Source: Budorcas taxicolor
Lineage: Eukaryota; Chordata; Mammalia; Artiodactyla; Bovidae
Assembly (NCBI RefSeq): GCF_023091745.1
Contig: NC_068928.1
Coordinates: 14,092,001-14,156,000 of the forward strand
DNA: 64,000 nt
Direction: 5' to 3'
In this document: positions 45,301 through 56,599 of the stretch, piece after piece
How positions within the stretch are numbered: position 1 is the stretch's first letter
How the letters are laid out: each line of letters begins with the position of its first letter
Translations under genes and position numbers: made by a program
Notes under the pieces: generated by a model
Database searches by the model: none
What the model saw: the letters and a program-made list of their open reading frames with translations, nothing else
What the model was told of the DNA's origin: nothing

Positions 45301-46862
45301 GGATAGATCCTCTCTTGAGATGCTGGGCAGAGCAGCTGCAGCTCTGGGTCGGGCATGGGATCACCAGGGTCAATACTGATGCACTTACCACCAGTCTGGA
45401 CCCAGACAACCATGCTGTGGGTCATTTTCAGGACAGTGTTCAAAAACATTACCTGTGTTAGACAGCATTCCATCATAAAATAAGCCTGTGTTGGATGATG
45501 TTCCCCTAGTGTTGGCTAAGGTGAGTTCTGATGGGCGAGGCTAAGCTATGGTGTCTGGAAGGTTAGGTGCATTCTATGCATTTTCAACTTCCTGTATTTT
45601 CCATTTCCGGTAATCCCCCCGTGAGTCAAGGAAGATGTGCCCTGAGACTCTACTACAGGCCTGCTGCCTGGCTTAGTTCCTAATGTGGCTCATCTCCCTT
45701 CCTCACAACCACCCTTTGAGAAGTTATCACTGATCCTGTTTGCAGATGAGAAGTCATATGACAATAATAACTGAAATTATTGGAAAGCAGTGAAAAGCTT
45801 TTTCACAGTCAAAATTCCTGGAAAATAGCTGTCAAATATGCCATTTGACACAGCAGGCTGTCAAATGACAGTCCTAGTGTGCAGTGTTGTTCAGTCTCCG
45901 ATTTTGGTTGACATTCAGCTCAGGAGAGTTGCTTCCTGGGAAGCCTCCTCTCAGGTCCCTCTGTGCCGCCTTCGTCCCTGGCTCCAGCCCCCTGCAGAGA
46001 TGCAGGCAGGCCTGTTGAGGGCAGTGAGCTGGGGGTCAGGACACTGGGGTTTAGCCCTGCCTCTTTCACAGTCACCTGCTGCCTCTTCTTCCTATAGCAC
46101 AGGTATTTACTGAGAGCTCTGTGTCATGTACACACTGGACAGGTCTTGCAGGGAGATGAGGGAAGCTGATCCGGGTGTCTCAGGCTCAATTTCCCCCGAG
46201 ACCATGTGGACCGCAGCTGGGTGTGGCAAGCAGTGGGGACCCTGAGGCCTGGGCAGCGCCCCCTGTCTAAGGGGACAGCACCTCCACCTCAGGCCCAGTT
46301 GGAGGTGAGCTTGTGGAAACTCAGGCTCATGTCTGCTTGGTCTTCCATATTTGTGAAAGAAATGGGCAATAGGGATTTTTGAGGTTTCCAGTTTTTCAAC
46401 GTTGGCAACCATCCAAATATGGTCAAACCCCATCTAAGCCATGAAGAGACCGTGATCCTTTGTGGGTTTCTGTCACCCAGATTCTGCTCCTGCCTGAAGG
46501 CAGCTGAGCAGGCACTTGGAGGGCTCTGGGTCAGCTTCTCGAGGCTGGGGACCAAAGGCCAGGAAGGCTGTTTTGAGAGGCAGGTTTTCCCCATCTCTGG
46601 GAAGGCAGAAGTGAGCCTCAACCAGAAATAGGGAAACACCCTTGGGAAAGACACTGTTTTGCAGGAACCCCAGACCACGCTTTCCAGACCACCCGCAGCT
46701 CCTCACTGCAGCCCCGCCCCCTGCCCGCCCCCACCTTCAGTCTCCAGCCCCTGCGTTCTCTTTGTTGAGAGCAGGGAGAGTAGCAGGCTCACCTTCATTG
46801 GCCTCCAAGTGCAGGATGGCAAGAGTGAGGAGGAAGGCCAGGGCGGCCAGGCTGACCCTCAT
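42244..46862 (-). CDS. CC-chemokine-type secreted protein with altered N-terminal cysteine region
   Basis: Join on the minus strand: exon 1 46862-46793 (70 bp), exon 2 42703-42604 (100 bp), exon 3 42376-42244 (133 bp), 100 residues plus stop. Exon 1 codes a leader starting MRVSLAALAFLLTLAIL. Introns are phase 1 and phase 2 with GT donors (GTGAGC, GTAAGT) and AG acceptors, as in CC chemokines. Exon 3 codes FQTRKGQLICADPGQAWVQK followed by YMKYLDQ, the typical fourth cysteine and C-terminal helix. In exon 2 the frame dictated by exon 1 keeps only the third cysteine (QCPQPGVI); the double-cysteine text TCCFSY is one frame off. The family would act as an extracellular leukocyte attractant; whether this copy does is doubtful. 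The leader and exon 3 resemble the HCC/regakine branch. Confidence 0.68.
42604..42703 (-). CDS. Chemokine-type exon 2, shortened with compensated frame shift
   Basis: 100 bp between acceptor ...gaggcag and donor GTAAGT; family exons are about 112-118 bp. The middle, read one frame off, gives a recognisable TCCFSY ... IPLSRV ... NC pattern, while both ends read in the frame of exons 1 and 3. There is no stop in the spliced frame. A nearby upstream AG (9 bp earlier) would keep the same frame. Confidence 0.75.
42885..42992 (-). mobile_element. CHR-type SINE in chemokine intron 1
   Basis: ttggctgcgctcccaggcat start and actggcccaccagggaagcc end, reverse orientation. Confidence 0.78.
43130..43728. 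other. AT-rich intron segment with L1-tail remnants
   Basis: Contains ttttgaagtatagtttcttt and acaatgttgtgttagtttgt, an old artiodactyl L1 3'-end wording, and a T11-12 run near 43440. No exon was seen. Confidence 0.5.
43730..43865 (+). mobile_element. CHR-type SINE in chemokine intron 1
   Basis: gagacttctctggtgattca and gcccaggttcaatccctagt, ending near aataaataaaacaaac. Confidence 0.75.
43866..44994. other. Chemokine-type intron 1, no further exon
   Basis: Unassigned sequence. I looked for an intact chemokine exon 2 on the minus strand here (double cysteine followed by IP) and found none, so the exon at 42604-42703 is the best candidate. Confidence 0.45.
44995..45190 (-). repeat. MIR-like SINE
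   Basis: tccccatggaacagatgagg and cagaaggtcacaggctggcc with a preceding ctttgtctttaaaatggcaa are MIR wording. Orientation is uncertain. Confidence 0.5.
45191..46792. other. Chemokine-type intron 1, distal part
   Basis: Unique sequence with old repeat traces (around 46090-46140). Frames here lack splice-supported chemokine features. Confidence 0.4.
46793..46862 (-). CDS. Chemokine-type exon 1 (signal peptide)
   Basis: ATG at 46862-46860, 23 codons plus one base, donor GTGAGC. The leader MRVSLAALAFLLTLAIL is strongly hydrophobic and of the CC chemokine type. It is the only ATG between the TATA box and the donor that opens this frame. Confidence 0.85.
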
Positions 46863-46951
46863 CGTTCTGGGTGCCGACCAGCAACAGGAACAGGGCTGGG
46901 CTGAGGACTCCTGGGTTCTCTGGCTCCTTGAAATCTGGCCTCTGAGCCTCC

Positions 46952-46957
46952 TTTATA
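46952..46957 (-). promoter_or_regulatory. TATA box of chemokine-type gene
   Basis: TTTTTATAAAGG on the minus strand, about 90 bases before the ATG, leaving a 5' UTR of about 60 bases as usual for this family. Confidence 0.75.
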
Positions 46958-47032
46958 AAAAGTTGCTGCTCAGGAAGTCAAACCATACAACTGCAAGGCA
47001 GTTTTGATTCCTTGGAGTTGTAATCAATGCTG

Positions 47033-47208
47033 TTGTGCAGTGCATGTGCTCTGTGACCCCTTGGACTGTAGCCTGTCAGGTTCCTCTGTCCATGGAATCT
47101 TCCAGGCAAGCATACTGGAGTGGGTTGCCATTTCCTCAACCAGGGGATCTTCCTGATCCAGGGATTGAACCAGCGTCTCTTATGTCTCCTGAACTGGCAG
47201 GCGGATTT
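47033..47208 (-). mobile_element. Bov-tA SINE
   Basis: actgtagcctgtcaggttcc, caagcatactggagtgggtt and gggattgaaccagcgtctct, reverse orientation. It inserted just upstream of the chemokine promoter. Confidence 0.88.
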
Positions 47209-47212
47209 TTTC

Positions 47213-47960
47213 CTTTTTTCTTTTTAAATTTATTTATTTTAATTGGAGGCTAATTATTTTACAATATTGTAGTGGTTTTGCCATACAGTGACATGAATAC
47301 CAACAATGAGAAAACAGAAAGAGAAATTAAGGAGACAATCCCATTCACCATTGCAACAAAAAGAATAAAATACTTAGGAATATATCTACCTAAAGAAACA
47401 AAAGACCTATGTATAGAAAACTATAAAACACTGATGAAAAAATCAAAGAGGACACAAACAGATGGAGAAATATACCATGTTCACGGATTGGAAGAATCAA
47501 TATAGTGAAAATGAATATACTACCCAAAGCAAACTATAGATTCAATGCAATCCCTATCAAGCTACCAATGGTATTTTTCACAAAACTAGAACAAATAATT
47601 TCACAATTTGTATGGAAATACAAAAAACCTCGAATGGCCAAAGCAATCTTGAGAAAGAAGAATGAAACTGGAGGAATCAATCTGCCTGACTTCAGGCTCT
47701 AATACAAAGCTACAGTCATCAAGACAGTATGGTACTGGCACAAAGACAGAAATATAGATCAATGGAACAAAATAGAAAGCCCAGAGATAAATCCACACAC
47801 CTATGGACACCTTATCTTTGACAAAGGAGGCAAGATTATACAATGGAGAAAAGACAGTCTCTTTAACAATCTCTTTTGGTGCTGAGAAAACTGGTCAACT
47901 ACTTGTAAAAGAAAGAAAACAGGCAAATTATTTACCAACTGTGCCACCTGGGAATCCCTG
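47213..47960 (-). mobile_element. L1 with 5' inversion
   Basis: 47213-47295 is an L1 3' end in reverse (aaatttatttattttaattgg). It is joined to 47296-47900 in plus orientation, which is L1 ORF2 (ETIPFTIATKRIKYLGIYLP near 47330-47390; FVWKYKKPRMAKAILRK near 47620-47670). Such head-to-head joints are typical of twin priming. A SINE-like scrap (gtgccacctgggaatccctg) follows at 47942. Confidence 0.8.
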
Positions 47961-48788
47961 TGACCAATGACATACCTAAAATATGAGAACTCAATCAATT
48001 TAGACAAAGAAAAGAGGAAGGCAGAGAGTGACCCTGGCTTTTACGTTGGCTGATGTCTTAAGGGTGCTGGTGGGGGAGGCCCAGAGACCAGGAACTGTGT
48101 CAGAAATGGCCCCCCTCTCCTGGTCTCCCCTGGGAGCCTGCTTAAGCCCCCTTGGTGAGCCTGACCTCAGGTGTGGACCATGAGCTCAGAGGCTGGGTGA
48201 CTGTCTCAGGATCAGCAGCTCCAGCCCAATGCCGGAGACAGATGTGGGGGGTGAGGGCAGGGTTCACCCCGAGCACAAGGTCCAGGCCTGACGGGGGCTG
48301 GAGGCGGGGACAGGGTCCAGGGGGGTCCTGGGATGGCTGTGCCTCACTAGCCAGGGTGGAATGGAAACTTTCACTTACGAGGAACAGAAGGGCCCTGCCC
48401 CCTGCCCAGCCCAGGGAGCTTCATCAGACCCTTAGCTACCCAGGCAGGGGTCCAGGCTCTCTGCTCAACCAGGCTGGCCTCCAGGACAAGACTGACAGAC
48501 CGTTTCTTCTGGACTGAGCTGGGGGAGCCAGAGGCAGGGCAGTGTGGTCCACAGAATACAGTTGTGTCTTGTCACCCTAAGTGTGTGCTGCAGGGGCTGT
48601 GCTCAGGATGCCAGGATGGTTTAGTGACTGAGACGAAAGATGCCAACCACCCTGGTTTGCCTGGGACCAAGGAGGTTCCTGGGATGTGGGACTTCCAGTG
48701 CTGACACAGGGATGATTGGTTATCCTACTAGGAGCTCAGGCAGGGGTGACTGTCCTCACCTCCAATCCCACCAAATTCAGATCAGGCA
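47961..48788. other. Intergenic GC-rich sequence, no gene supported
   Basis: Frames such as 48152-48517 plus are open, but no splice site, signal peptide or motif supports them. Confidence 0.45.
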
Positions 48789-48789
48789 C

Positions 48790-49925
48790 CTGTGTGGTTT
48801 TTTCCCCTTTATTTTCATTGTGATTACAATACATATAATGTAGAATTTGCCGTCATAAACATTTCTAAGGGTACAGTTCAGTGGTGTACATTCAGTGGTG
48901 TTAAGTACATTCATACATTGTGCAGCCTACCCCCATCCATCCACAAAACTTTTTTCATCTTGCAAAACAGAAACTCTATTCCATTCAACAGTGACTTCTC
49001 ATTCTGCCTCCCCAAGCCACTGGCGATCACTATTCTACTTTCTGTTTCCATGAATTTGATTATTCTAGGTATCTCACACATGAGTCATACAGAGTTTGTC
49101 TCTTGGTGACTGGCTTTTTTTCTCTTAGTGTAATGTCTTCAAGGTCATCCATTTTTGAGCATATGTCAGAATTTCCTTTCTAAGCCTGAATATTATTGCA
49201 CTGTCTATATACCATGCTTTGCATGTCCATCCACCTGTTCATGGACATGGGCTGCTTCCACATTTTAGCTATTGTAAACAAATGTTGCTATGAATGTGGC
49301 CATACAAATACCTCTTTAATATCCTGTTTTCAATTTTTTTAAATTTTAAATTTATTCATTTTTTAATTGAAGGATAATTGCTTTACAGAATTGTGTTGGT
49401 TTCTGCCAAACATCAACATGAATCAGCCATAGGTAAACATATGTCCCCTCCCTCTTGACCCTCTCTCCCACCTTCCTCCCCATCCCACCCTCCTCCCCAT
49501 CCCACCCCTCTAGGTTGTTACAGAGCCCTGGTTCAAGTTCCCTGGGTCATACAGCAAATTCTCACTGGCTATCTATTTTACATATGGTAATGTAAATTTC
49601 CATGTTACTGTCTCCATACATCCCACCCTCTCCTTCTTCCCCCTGTTTTCAATTTTTTTAGCCTAAACACCCAGAGCTTGGATTGTTGGGTCATATGGTA
49701 AATCTATTTTAAATTTTTTCAGGAACTACCACACTGTTCAACAGCCATTGCATCATTTTATATCCCAATCAACATTGTACAAGAGTTCCAATTCCTCCAC
49801 ATCCTCACTAACATTTGTTATTTTTTGAATCTTGGACAGTAGCCATACTAATGGTGTGGGGTGATATCTCATGGTGTTAAGTATCTGTATTTTTATCAGT
49901 TTTACATAATAGGGTTCCAGTTTGT
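48790..49925 (-). mobile_element. Old L1 3' region
   Basis: Reverse L1 text (tttgccgtcataaacatttc, gtgcagcctacccccatcca, gattgttgggtcatatggta) similar to the L1 of the inverted arms, interrupted by a younger L1 tail. Confidence 0.75.
49343..49642 (-). mobile_element. Young L1 3' end with target-site duplication
   Basis: Reverse bovid L1 tail (tttaattgaaggataattgc; catcaacatgaatcagccat). The words cctgttttcaattttttt before (about 49323) and after (about 49643) it are a target-site duplication. Confidence 0.82.
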
Positions 49926-50111
49926 TTGCAAAGAAAATGTCCCCTACTAAAAGGAAAAAAGTTAACCCCCTGTTCTTATGGAAAGAGCAGGAACTTTTGA
50001 TCTAGTCAGAGGCATTGTTTAAGCCCAGGAGTTCACCACTTACAAGCTATGGGAACTTTTGGGTAATTTTGTTAAGCTTTTAAAGCTTTCCATGCTTACT
50101 GAAAGGTGTAG

Positions 50112-50770
50112 GTGTTACCGACAGTGAGGTTCAGCTGCTCACCACTCAAAAGCCAATGAAGAGGCCAGGTTGGTGGAAAGTAAAATTTGCTTTGTTTTGG
50201 ATGCCAGCAACCAGCAAGAATGGACATCTGTCCAAAGGTCACCTCCCCACCACTGACAATCAGTGAACAAGAGCTTTTATAGACAGAGGAAGGCAGATAT
50301 ATGCAGAAATAGCACAGGCAGCTCCGACAGTCATCTTGAAATTGTCCTCAGTGGTCTGACCAGCGTCATCTTGATTATTTTACGTACTGTTAATCTTCAG
50401 TTCCAGGGTTGAGTCTGGTTCTCAGAATTGTGGCAGCTTATGTCACAGCTACAGTCTGGTCATCACGTATCTCACTTCTTCTACCTGGTGAGAGTTTCAG
50501 TATCTATTAATAAAAGACAACTCACAGGATATGGATCATAATATTATCTATGGCCCTTGAGAAGGAGCTAAAGGTCCTTGACTATGCTTAGTGGCTTAGT
50601 GAATGCACAATTAGTACATAGTCTCCTGTGAGTGTTTTCCTTTGTTTCTGCATGTTCTTACTCCTCTAAACTTATTCTTTGGCAAAAGTTTTTCCACAGA
50701 CAGATGGCAGACAGAGGACATGGGTGACAAAAACCATAGGTCCTGCCCCATTTCATATGTACCCTAACAA
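50112..50770 (-). mobile_element. Solo-LTR-like element
   Basis: On the minus strand the element starts TGTTAGGGTACA and ends CGGTAACA, giving TG...CA ends. An internal CTATAAAAGCTC TATA box lies at about 50274-50285. No gag, pol or env flanks it. A clean target duplication was not found, so ends are tentative. Confidence 0.5.
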
Positions 50771-50894
50771 TCTAAGTGAGTGAAATTTTCCTTATGTGTC
50801 CTTCCTTAGGGCTCAGGTTCATTCATTCAGTAGGTGTTTGTTTGTTTGTTTTTATTCTTCCTTTATTTTTAATTTTTAAAATCATTTTCTAATT

Positions 50895-51270
50895 AAATTC
50901 TTTTAACCTATGTTTATTGAACTGCTACTGTGTTCTAGGCACTTTCTAGAACTTGAGGATACAGAGGCAGACAAGAAAAGCAAGGCCTTTGCCCTTCAGG
51001 TGCTCAAATTCCAGAAGGGAATCAGACAAATAACGGAGAGGGAGATGGAGGTACAAGCTAGGAAGAGAATGAGCCAAGGTGTTGCGATGGAGCCTGAAGG
51101 TTGTGTGAAGGTTACTTAGTAAGCCAGTTAGGGGAACCTCTTCAAGGGGGATGTCGTTTCAGCTGAGACTGGCTTGTTGAGGAGGAGCTGGGCTTGCAAA
51201 GATCAGGGGAGGTGTGTCCTGGGAGTGGGAACAGCAAGGCCAAGACTCAGAGGTGGAAATAGGTTTGGGA
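50895..51270 (+). repeat. Ancient mammalian-wide repeat (MIR/L2-like class)
   Basis: tttattgaactgctactgtg, gaacttgaggatacagaggc and cgtttcagctgagactggct read like an old interspersed element. The 69-codon frame in it is not a gene. Confidence 0.5.
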
Positions 51271-52610
51271 CATTTGAGGAATAGCCAGATGAGTAGGGGA
51301 CTGAAGAGAAGGGAGGTGAGGGCCATTGGCCAGGTCCTTTCTGTCTGGTCGCTTGACAGTTTACTTTCCATTTCATCCATGTGGGCCCTGAATGTAGCTG
51401 TATCCTGGAGAACAAGTGGGTGGATGTAACAAGAGCTCTTGTCAGTTGCTTTAAGGGAAAACAGGAAGAGAAGACTGTGGATTCCTCCCCCTGAGACTTC
51501 TGTCTCCTCCCTGTAGGTGGATGGAGAGGGTCTGAGCTGCCTGATTTCTCCCAGCAAACCAGAGCCCAGCGGGGAGCAGGGCCTCTCCCGGTTCTTTTTA
51601 CATTCGGAGAGATGGAGACACATGTAGTGGATGCCTCTGATGGCTGCCTTTGTCTTCCCTGCTGACTGTGGGCTCCTGGGTGTGCACCAGGAAGGAGCAG
51701 GTGGCCGACACTGGCCTTTGTCCCTTGGTGAGCAGAGCATCAGATGTGGGGGAAGAGGGGGACACACGTGGGCAGGAGGAGGGGAGAAGCTGATTCATTC
51801 GTATCATTGCTTGCATCCCTGTGCCAACTTCTGGACCCTTGAATCTAAGTTCCTGGTAACACTCAGTTATCAGTCTTCCATGCTTTTGTAAGCAGCATGC
51901 ACCCTTATCCTCAAGATTTATTCTTGCATAACTGACCCTACTTATCTACTTAAAAAAGAAGGGTTGGAGTAAGAGAGGGGTCTTGGGGAGGATTAAGGCA
52001 CCAAGAGATTTGAAGTAGGGGGTAAAGTTGCTGTTTTTGTTTTTACACTAGCACAAAGGATAATATGCCAGCCCACAATAGACTGTACTTTAGTTTCCTG
52101 AACTTTACTGTTTTTCCAGCTGGTTCTGGGTTACTTTTGTTAAATGCTAGAGATCAGAGCCTTTGTTCACAGCTTTTTCCAGCTCACGTTTCCTCAGATG
52201 TCCATTGCCGCCCGAGATGGAAGTGGAGTTAGTCTAGCAGTTAGTCTAGCCTCACTTGCCCTAGCTTCACCCATGCTGACTTGCAGTGAACACTTCCTTT
52301 TCAAAGTGCCAACAAAGGATTTCTTACCAAGAATTGCATAGACATAGAATCTTGCCCTTAACAGAGGTGGATGACCCCTCTCAAGTTCATGGAATCCATC
52401 TTCTTTACTATTCCTTTTTTGGAAAGTCAAAAAAGCATTGAAGACGGAAACTGGAGGTGACTGGAGGGGGATATTTTAATCAGTGTTAGCGTCACGCTGT
52501 CAGTTGCACAACCCAGGGCTGTCAACACCCTTTGGTTAACAGAGGGGTGTGCAGAGTATCGGCATGACTATTTCAGTTTCTCCATTGGTTGGAAACACTT
52601 CTGGTGAAAT
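51271..52610. other. Intergenic, no gene supported
   Basis: A 202-codon minus-strand frame (51159-51767) overlaps equally open frames on the other strand and lacks any motif or signal peptide. Nothing else was recognised. Confidence 0.45.
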
Positions 52611-52614
52611 TACT

Positions 52615-52880
52615 TGTTCTTTGAGGTCCTTCTGAAGAAATGATTTCCTAGTTAGAGGGTGGCCAGAGCTGGTATTGCAGCAGGCCTCCTTCAAGGACAG
52701 ATAGATCTGTGAAGTGTGTGCTGACTGCTGCTCCCCCCCAGAGCAGAAGGTGCTGATGTTCTTTCACAACTGATCTGACCACACAGATGTGATATCAACA
52801 ATGACGCCACCAGCAGTCCAAGTCAGAGATAGCCCTCACCATCTGGGCTGGCAGATCCACTTCTAAGAATGCCTCCTCGG
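52615..52880 (+). repeat. Unassigned low-copy module, copy 1
   Basis: Contains gaagaaatgatttcctagtt and agagcagaaggtgctgatgt followed by cacagatgtgatatcaacaa. Diverged relatives occur at 58405-58830, 60745-60895 and 60896-61100. No coding frame is kept among them. Confidence 0.45.
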
Positions 52881-53199
52881 TCACATGCAGTGCCTGGGCT
52901 GGGAATTTCAATGGAGCTATGTACGTATGGCCCTTCCAGATGGCAGTCTTAGGGGTCAAAGATGAGTGTTCCAGGTGAATAAGGTAGAAGCTGCCTGGCT
53001 TTTTATGACTTAGTCACGGAAGTCCTATTGTATCTCTTGCATCATAATCTATTGGTCAAAGCAGTCACAAGCCTGATCAGATTCAAGGAGAGGGGACCTA
53101 GATCCCTGCCTCTTCTTGGGAGGAGTGTCAAAGAAATCATGGCCATGTTTTAAAATCACTATAGTATCATTTTATCTGTAAATGTTTCTATAAGCTCCT

Positions 53200-54335
53200 T
53201 ATTTTTTATTTATTTAAAAATTTTAATTTAATATAGTCGATTTACAATATCATTTAAGTTTCAGGTGTTCCGCACAGTGCTTCAGTTGTATTAGCTTCTT
53301 TTGCTGCTGTAACAAATGAACCTCAATCTTAATGGCCTAAAACAACACAGATGTATTCTCTTACCTTTCTGGGGGTCAGAAGTCTGAAATGGGTCTCTAC
53401 TGGGTTGAAATCAAGGTATCTGCAAGGCTGCCTTCCTTTTTTGGAGGCTCCAAGGGAAGATCCATTTTCTTGTCTTTTTTTACTTCTAGAGGTTGTACCA
53501 CATTCCTTATCTGTAGCCAGCAATAGACAGTCAAATCTTTCTCACATTGCACCACTCAGACACTGACAGTCTTGCTACCCTTATGAGAATCCTGATAATG
53601 ACACTGGGTCATGCAGATAATCCAGTATAACTCCCTATTTCAAAATCAGTTGATGTCTATATTGAGTCCTCTTTTCTGTGTAATGTAACATATTCACAGG
53701 TTACAGTGATTAGGACATGGCCTCTGAGAGAAGGGTCACTATTCTGCCTACCACACTACTTCAGTCTATATCTTAAAAAAAAAAAAAAAAGAATTAAAAA
53801 ATACAGTCACAGTACCATTGCTTATTGGCCATCTGTAGTACTCTTCCCTGAAATATCTGTTCATGACTTTGGTCCACTTTTTAATTGAATTTTTCATTCA
53901 TTTGTTTAAGGTCGAATTTTGAGAGTTCTTTATATATTCCAAATACAAGAGCTTTGTCAAATAAGTCTTTTGAAGAGCAAAACTTTAAAATTGATGTGCT
54001 CCAATTTTATCAATTTTTCCTTTTATGGGTTGTGCTTTGGGTATCAAATTTGAGAACTTTTTTCCCTTGTCTTAGGTCTAGAAGATGTTGCTCCTATTTT
54101 TTTTTCAAAAAAGTTTTGTCATTTTATGTTTTACATTTAGGTTCATGATGCATTTTGAGGTGTTTTTCTGTGTGTGTGTGTAAGGTATGAAATTAAGGTC
54201 AAGCTTTCTTGGTTTTGTTTGTTTTTGGTCTATAGATATCCACTTACTTTGGTACCATTTCTGAAAAAGTTTATTCTTTCTCCATTATCCCTTCTATAAA
54301 TGTTTGCTAGAATTTGCTTTTGAAGGCTATGAGAA
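53200..54335 (-). mobile_element. Old LINE and other repeat relics
   Basis: 53200-53285 is an L1-tail-like stretch. 53292-53760 (aaaacaacacagatgtattc, tgaaatgggtctctactggg) is a common mammalian interspersed repeat that I cannot name safely. 53765-54335 is reverse L1 (gagagttctttatatattcc). Confidence 0.55.
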
Positions 54336-54554
54336 TTTTGGTAGGGAGGAGGACTTAAATTACTTAATAGAAAAAATTACTTAATAGATATAAGACCATT
54401 CATATATTCCATATATTTTTGTTACATAGTCTTCTCATGTCAGTAAATTATATTTCTGATAAGGGTAAAAGGGACTATACTTCAAAGAAACAACAAAATT
54501 TAGCAACCATGTACCAGCCTGAGCTGGGAGAGTAACTTGGGTCTGGATTTTGAG

Positions 54555-55402
54555 GGTAATTTGATCAAGGATGAAGCACAAGCAGGAGTCAAGATCACCA
54601 GGATAAATATCAATAACCTCAGATATGCAGATAACACCACCCTTATGGCAGAAAGCAAAGAGGAAATAAAAAGCCCCTTGATGAAAGTGAAAGAGCAGAG
54701 TGAAAAAGCTGGTTTAAAACTCAACATTCAAAAAGCAAATATCATAGCATCTGGGCCCATCACTTCATGGCAAATAGATGGAGAAACAATGGAAACAGTG
54801 ACCGACTTTATTTTCCTGGGCTCCAAAATCACTGCAGATGGTGACTGTAGCCATAACATTAAAAGACGCTTGCTCCTTAGAAGAAAATCTATGACCGACC
54901 TAGACAGCATATTAAAAAGCAGAAATATTACTTTGCCAACAAAGGTCTGTCTAGTCAAAGCTATGGTTTTTCCAGTAGTCATATATGGATGTGAGAGGTG
55001 GACCATAAAGAAAGCTGAGTGCCAACGAATTGATGCTTTTGAACTGTGGTGTTGGAGAAGACTCTTGAGAGTCCCTTGGACTGCAAGGAGATCCAACCAG
55101 TCAATCCTAAAGGAAATCAGTCCTGAACATTCATTGGAAGGACTAATCTTGAAGCTGAAGCTCCAATACTTTGGCCACCTGATGCAAAGAACTGACTCAT
55201 TGGAAAAGACCTTGATGCTAGGAAAGATTGAAGGCAGGAGGAGAAGTGGACAACAGAGGACAAAATGGTTGGATGGAATCACCGACTCAATGGACATGAG
55301 TTTGAATAAGCTTCAGGAGTTGGTGATGGACAGGGACGCCTGGCATGCTGCAATCCATGGGATTGCAAAAAGTTGGACATGGTTGTGCAACTGAACTGAA
55401 CT
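54555..55402 (+). mobile_element. BovB 3' part with the longest open C-terminal frame
   Basis: The 285-codon frame 54537-55394 covers the RT catalytic region, where the YADD box reads YADN here (NLRYADNTTL near 54615-54645), through the C-terminal zinc-finger-like part to TWLCN. The altered box and the missing 5' half make it inactive. It is a retrotransposon relic, not a host gene. Confidence 0.9.
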
Positions 55403-56599
55403 AAGCTGATCAAGGAAGCTGGAACACAAGAATGGATTAGGGGGAACTTATTGACTTGGGGGCACTCTTTCTGGATACAAGCTATACTTCCTGGCAAGGA
55501 TCACAGAGGTTGGTGCAATTTTGCAGCCAGGAAATCTCCACAATGCTGGAGAAGGCAATGGCTCATGCTGAGTGAAGTTAAAATACTTGAATTGAAAAAA
55601 AAAAACACACAAAACTTGAATTGCCATGACAGGTGGAGAAGGGATAAAAAGGACTATGGAAGTGGGCATGATGGAGTAGATAAACCATGTGAGGTTGAAA
55701 GGTCCTCCAGATTATATCCTATGGAAAGTCCCAGAAAACGCATTATTCATCAAAGCCATCAGGATTGGCTGGTGAGACAGGGACCAGCATCAGTGGTATT
55801 TCTCCTTTTCCAGCTAGGACTGAGGGTAGGAGTGGCTGATACGAAACTTGGCCCATTGATAGCAGTGGGGATAATGCCCTCCATCCTTGAATCTTCAGAA
55901 TTATATCTCTCACCATTTTGTAAAACTGTTGGCCGTTATCTCTTCAGATCTGTTTGCTGTCTCATTCTCTCTTTCCTCTTATTTTGAGATTCTAATTAAC
56001 CAGATGGCAGATGCCCTGCTCTATTCTGTATGTGCTCTTATCCTCTCTTTTGTACTTTTCATTCTCCTGTTTCCCCTCTGTTCATTTTGGTATGTTTGAA
56101 TTTAACCAATATTTCTTCAGTTGAGTTTAGTCTACTCCGAGGTTTTATTTCAGTTTTCGCATTTTTTAGATCCGAAATTTGTATTTTTACTTTTACAAAT
56201 TTGCAACAATACTCATGGTAGTTCCCAGTTCCTCACCAAAAAGCTCAAGCTTCTTTTCAAGGCATTTGTGGCATCAGCGTCTGGGATCATGTTTAAAAAT
56301 GTTTTCAAGTTTGAGATTTTCTAAACTACGCAGATGAGGGGGCCTGGCCTCCACTTTGTTCAAGGGATGGTTTTCTTTTCGTTTACTTTTCCTCCTATCA
56401 GCCCAGACAGAGGATGGTTTCTTGCAGTCCCTTCACTTGGGCAGCACTGGATTTTGTTTTCCTCCAGCCCAGCAAGGCTGTGAAAGGTTCAGTTCATCTT
56501 CTCAGCCACCTCTTCTGAATTGCAAACATCCTTAATCTAGAAGAGACTTCACTTCCAGGCTCAAATTTCTGGATTTCTATCATCTCTGGATAGAGAGAG
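55403..56599. other. Intergenic, no gene supported
   Basis: AT-rich and unassigned, with a frame at 55451-55987 lacking motifs. An A10 run lies near 55597. Confidence 0.45.

Noticed and set aside
51159..51767. 202-codon minus-strand frame
   Set aside because: Open frames exist on both strands here; no signal peptide, domain or splice support.
54537..55394. 285-codon plus-strand open frame as a domesticated gene
   Set aside because: It is a 5'-truncated BovB with a changed YADD box and no promoter, splice sites or start context of its own.
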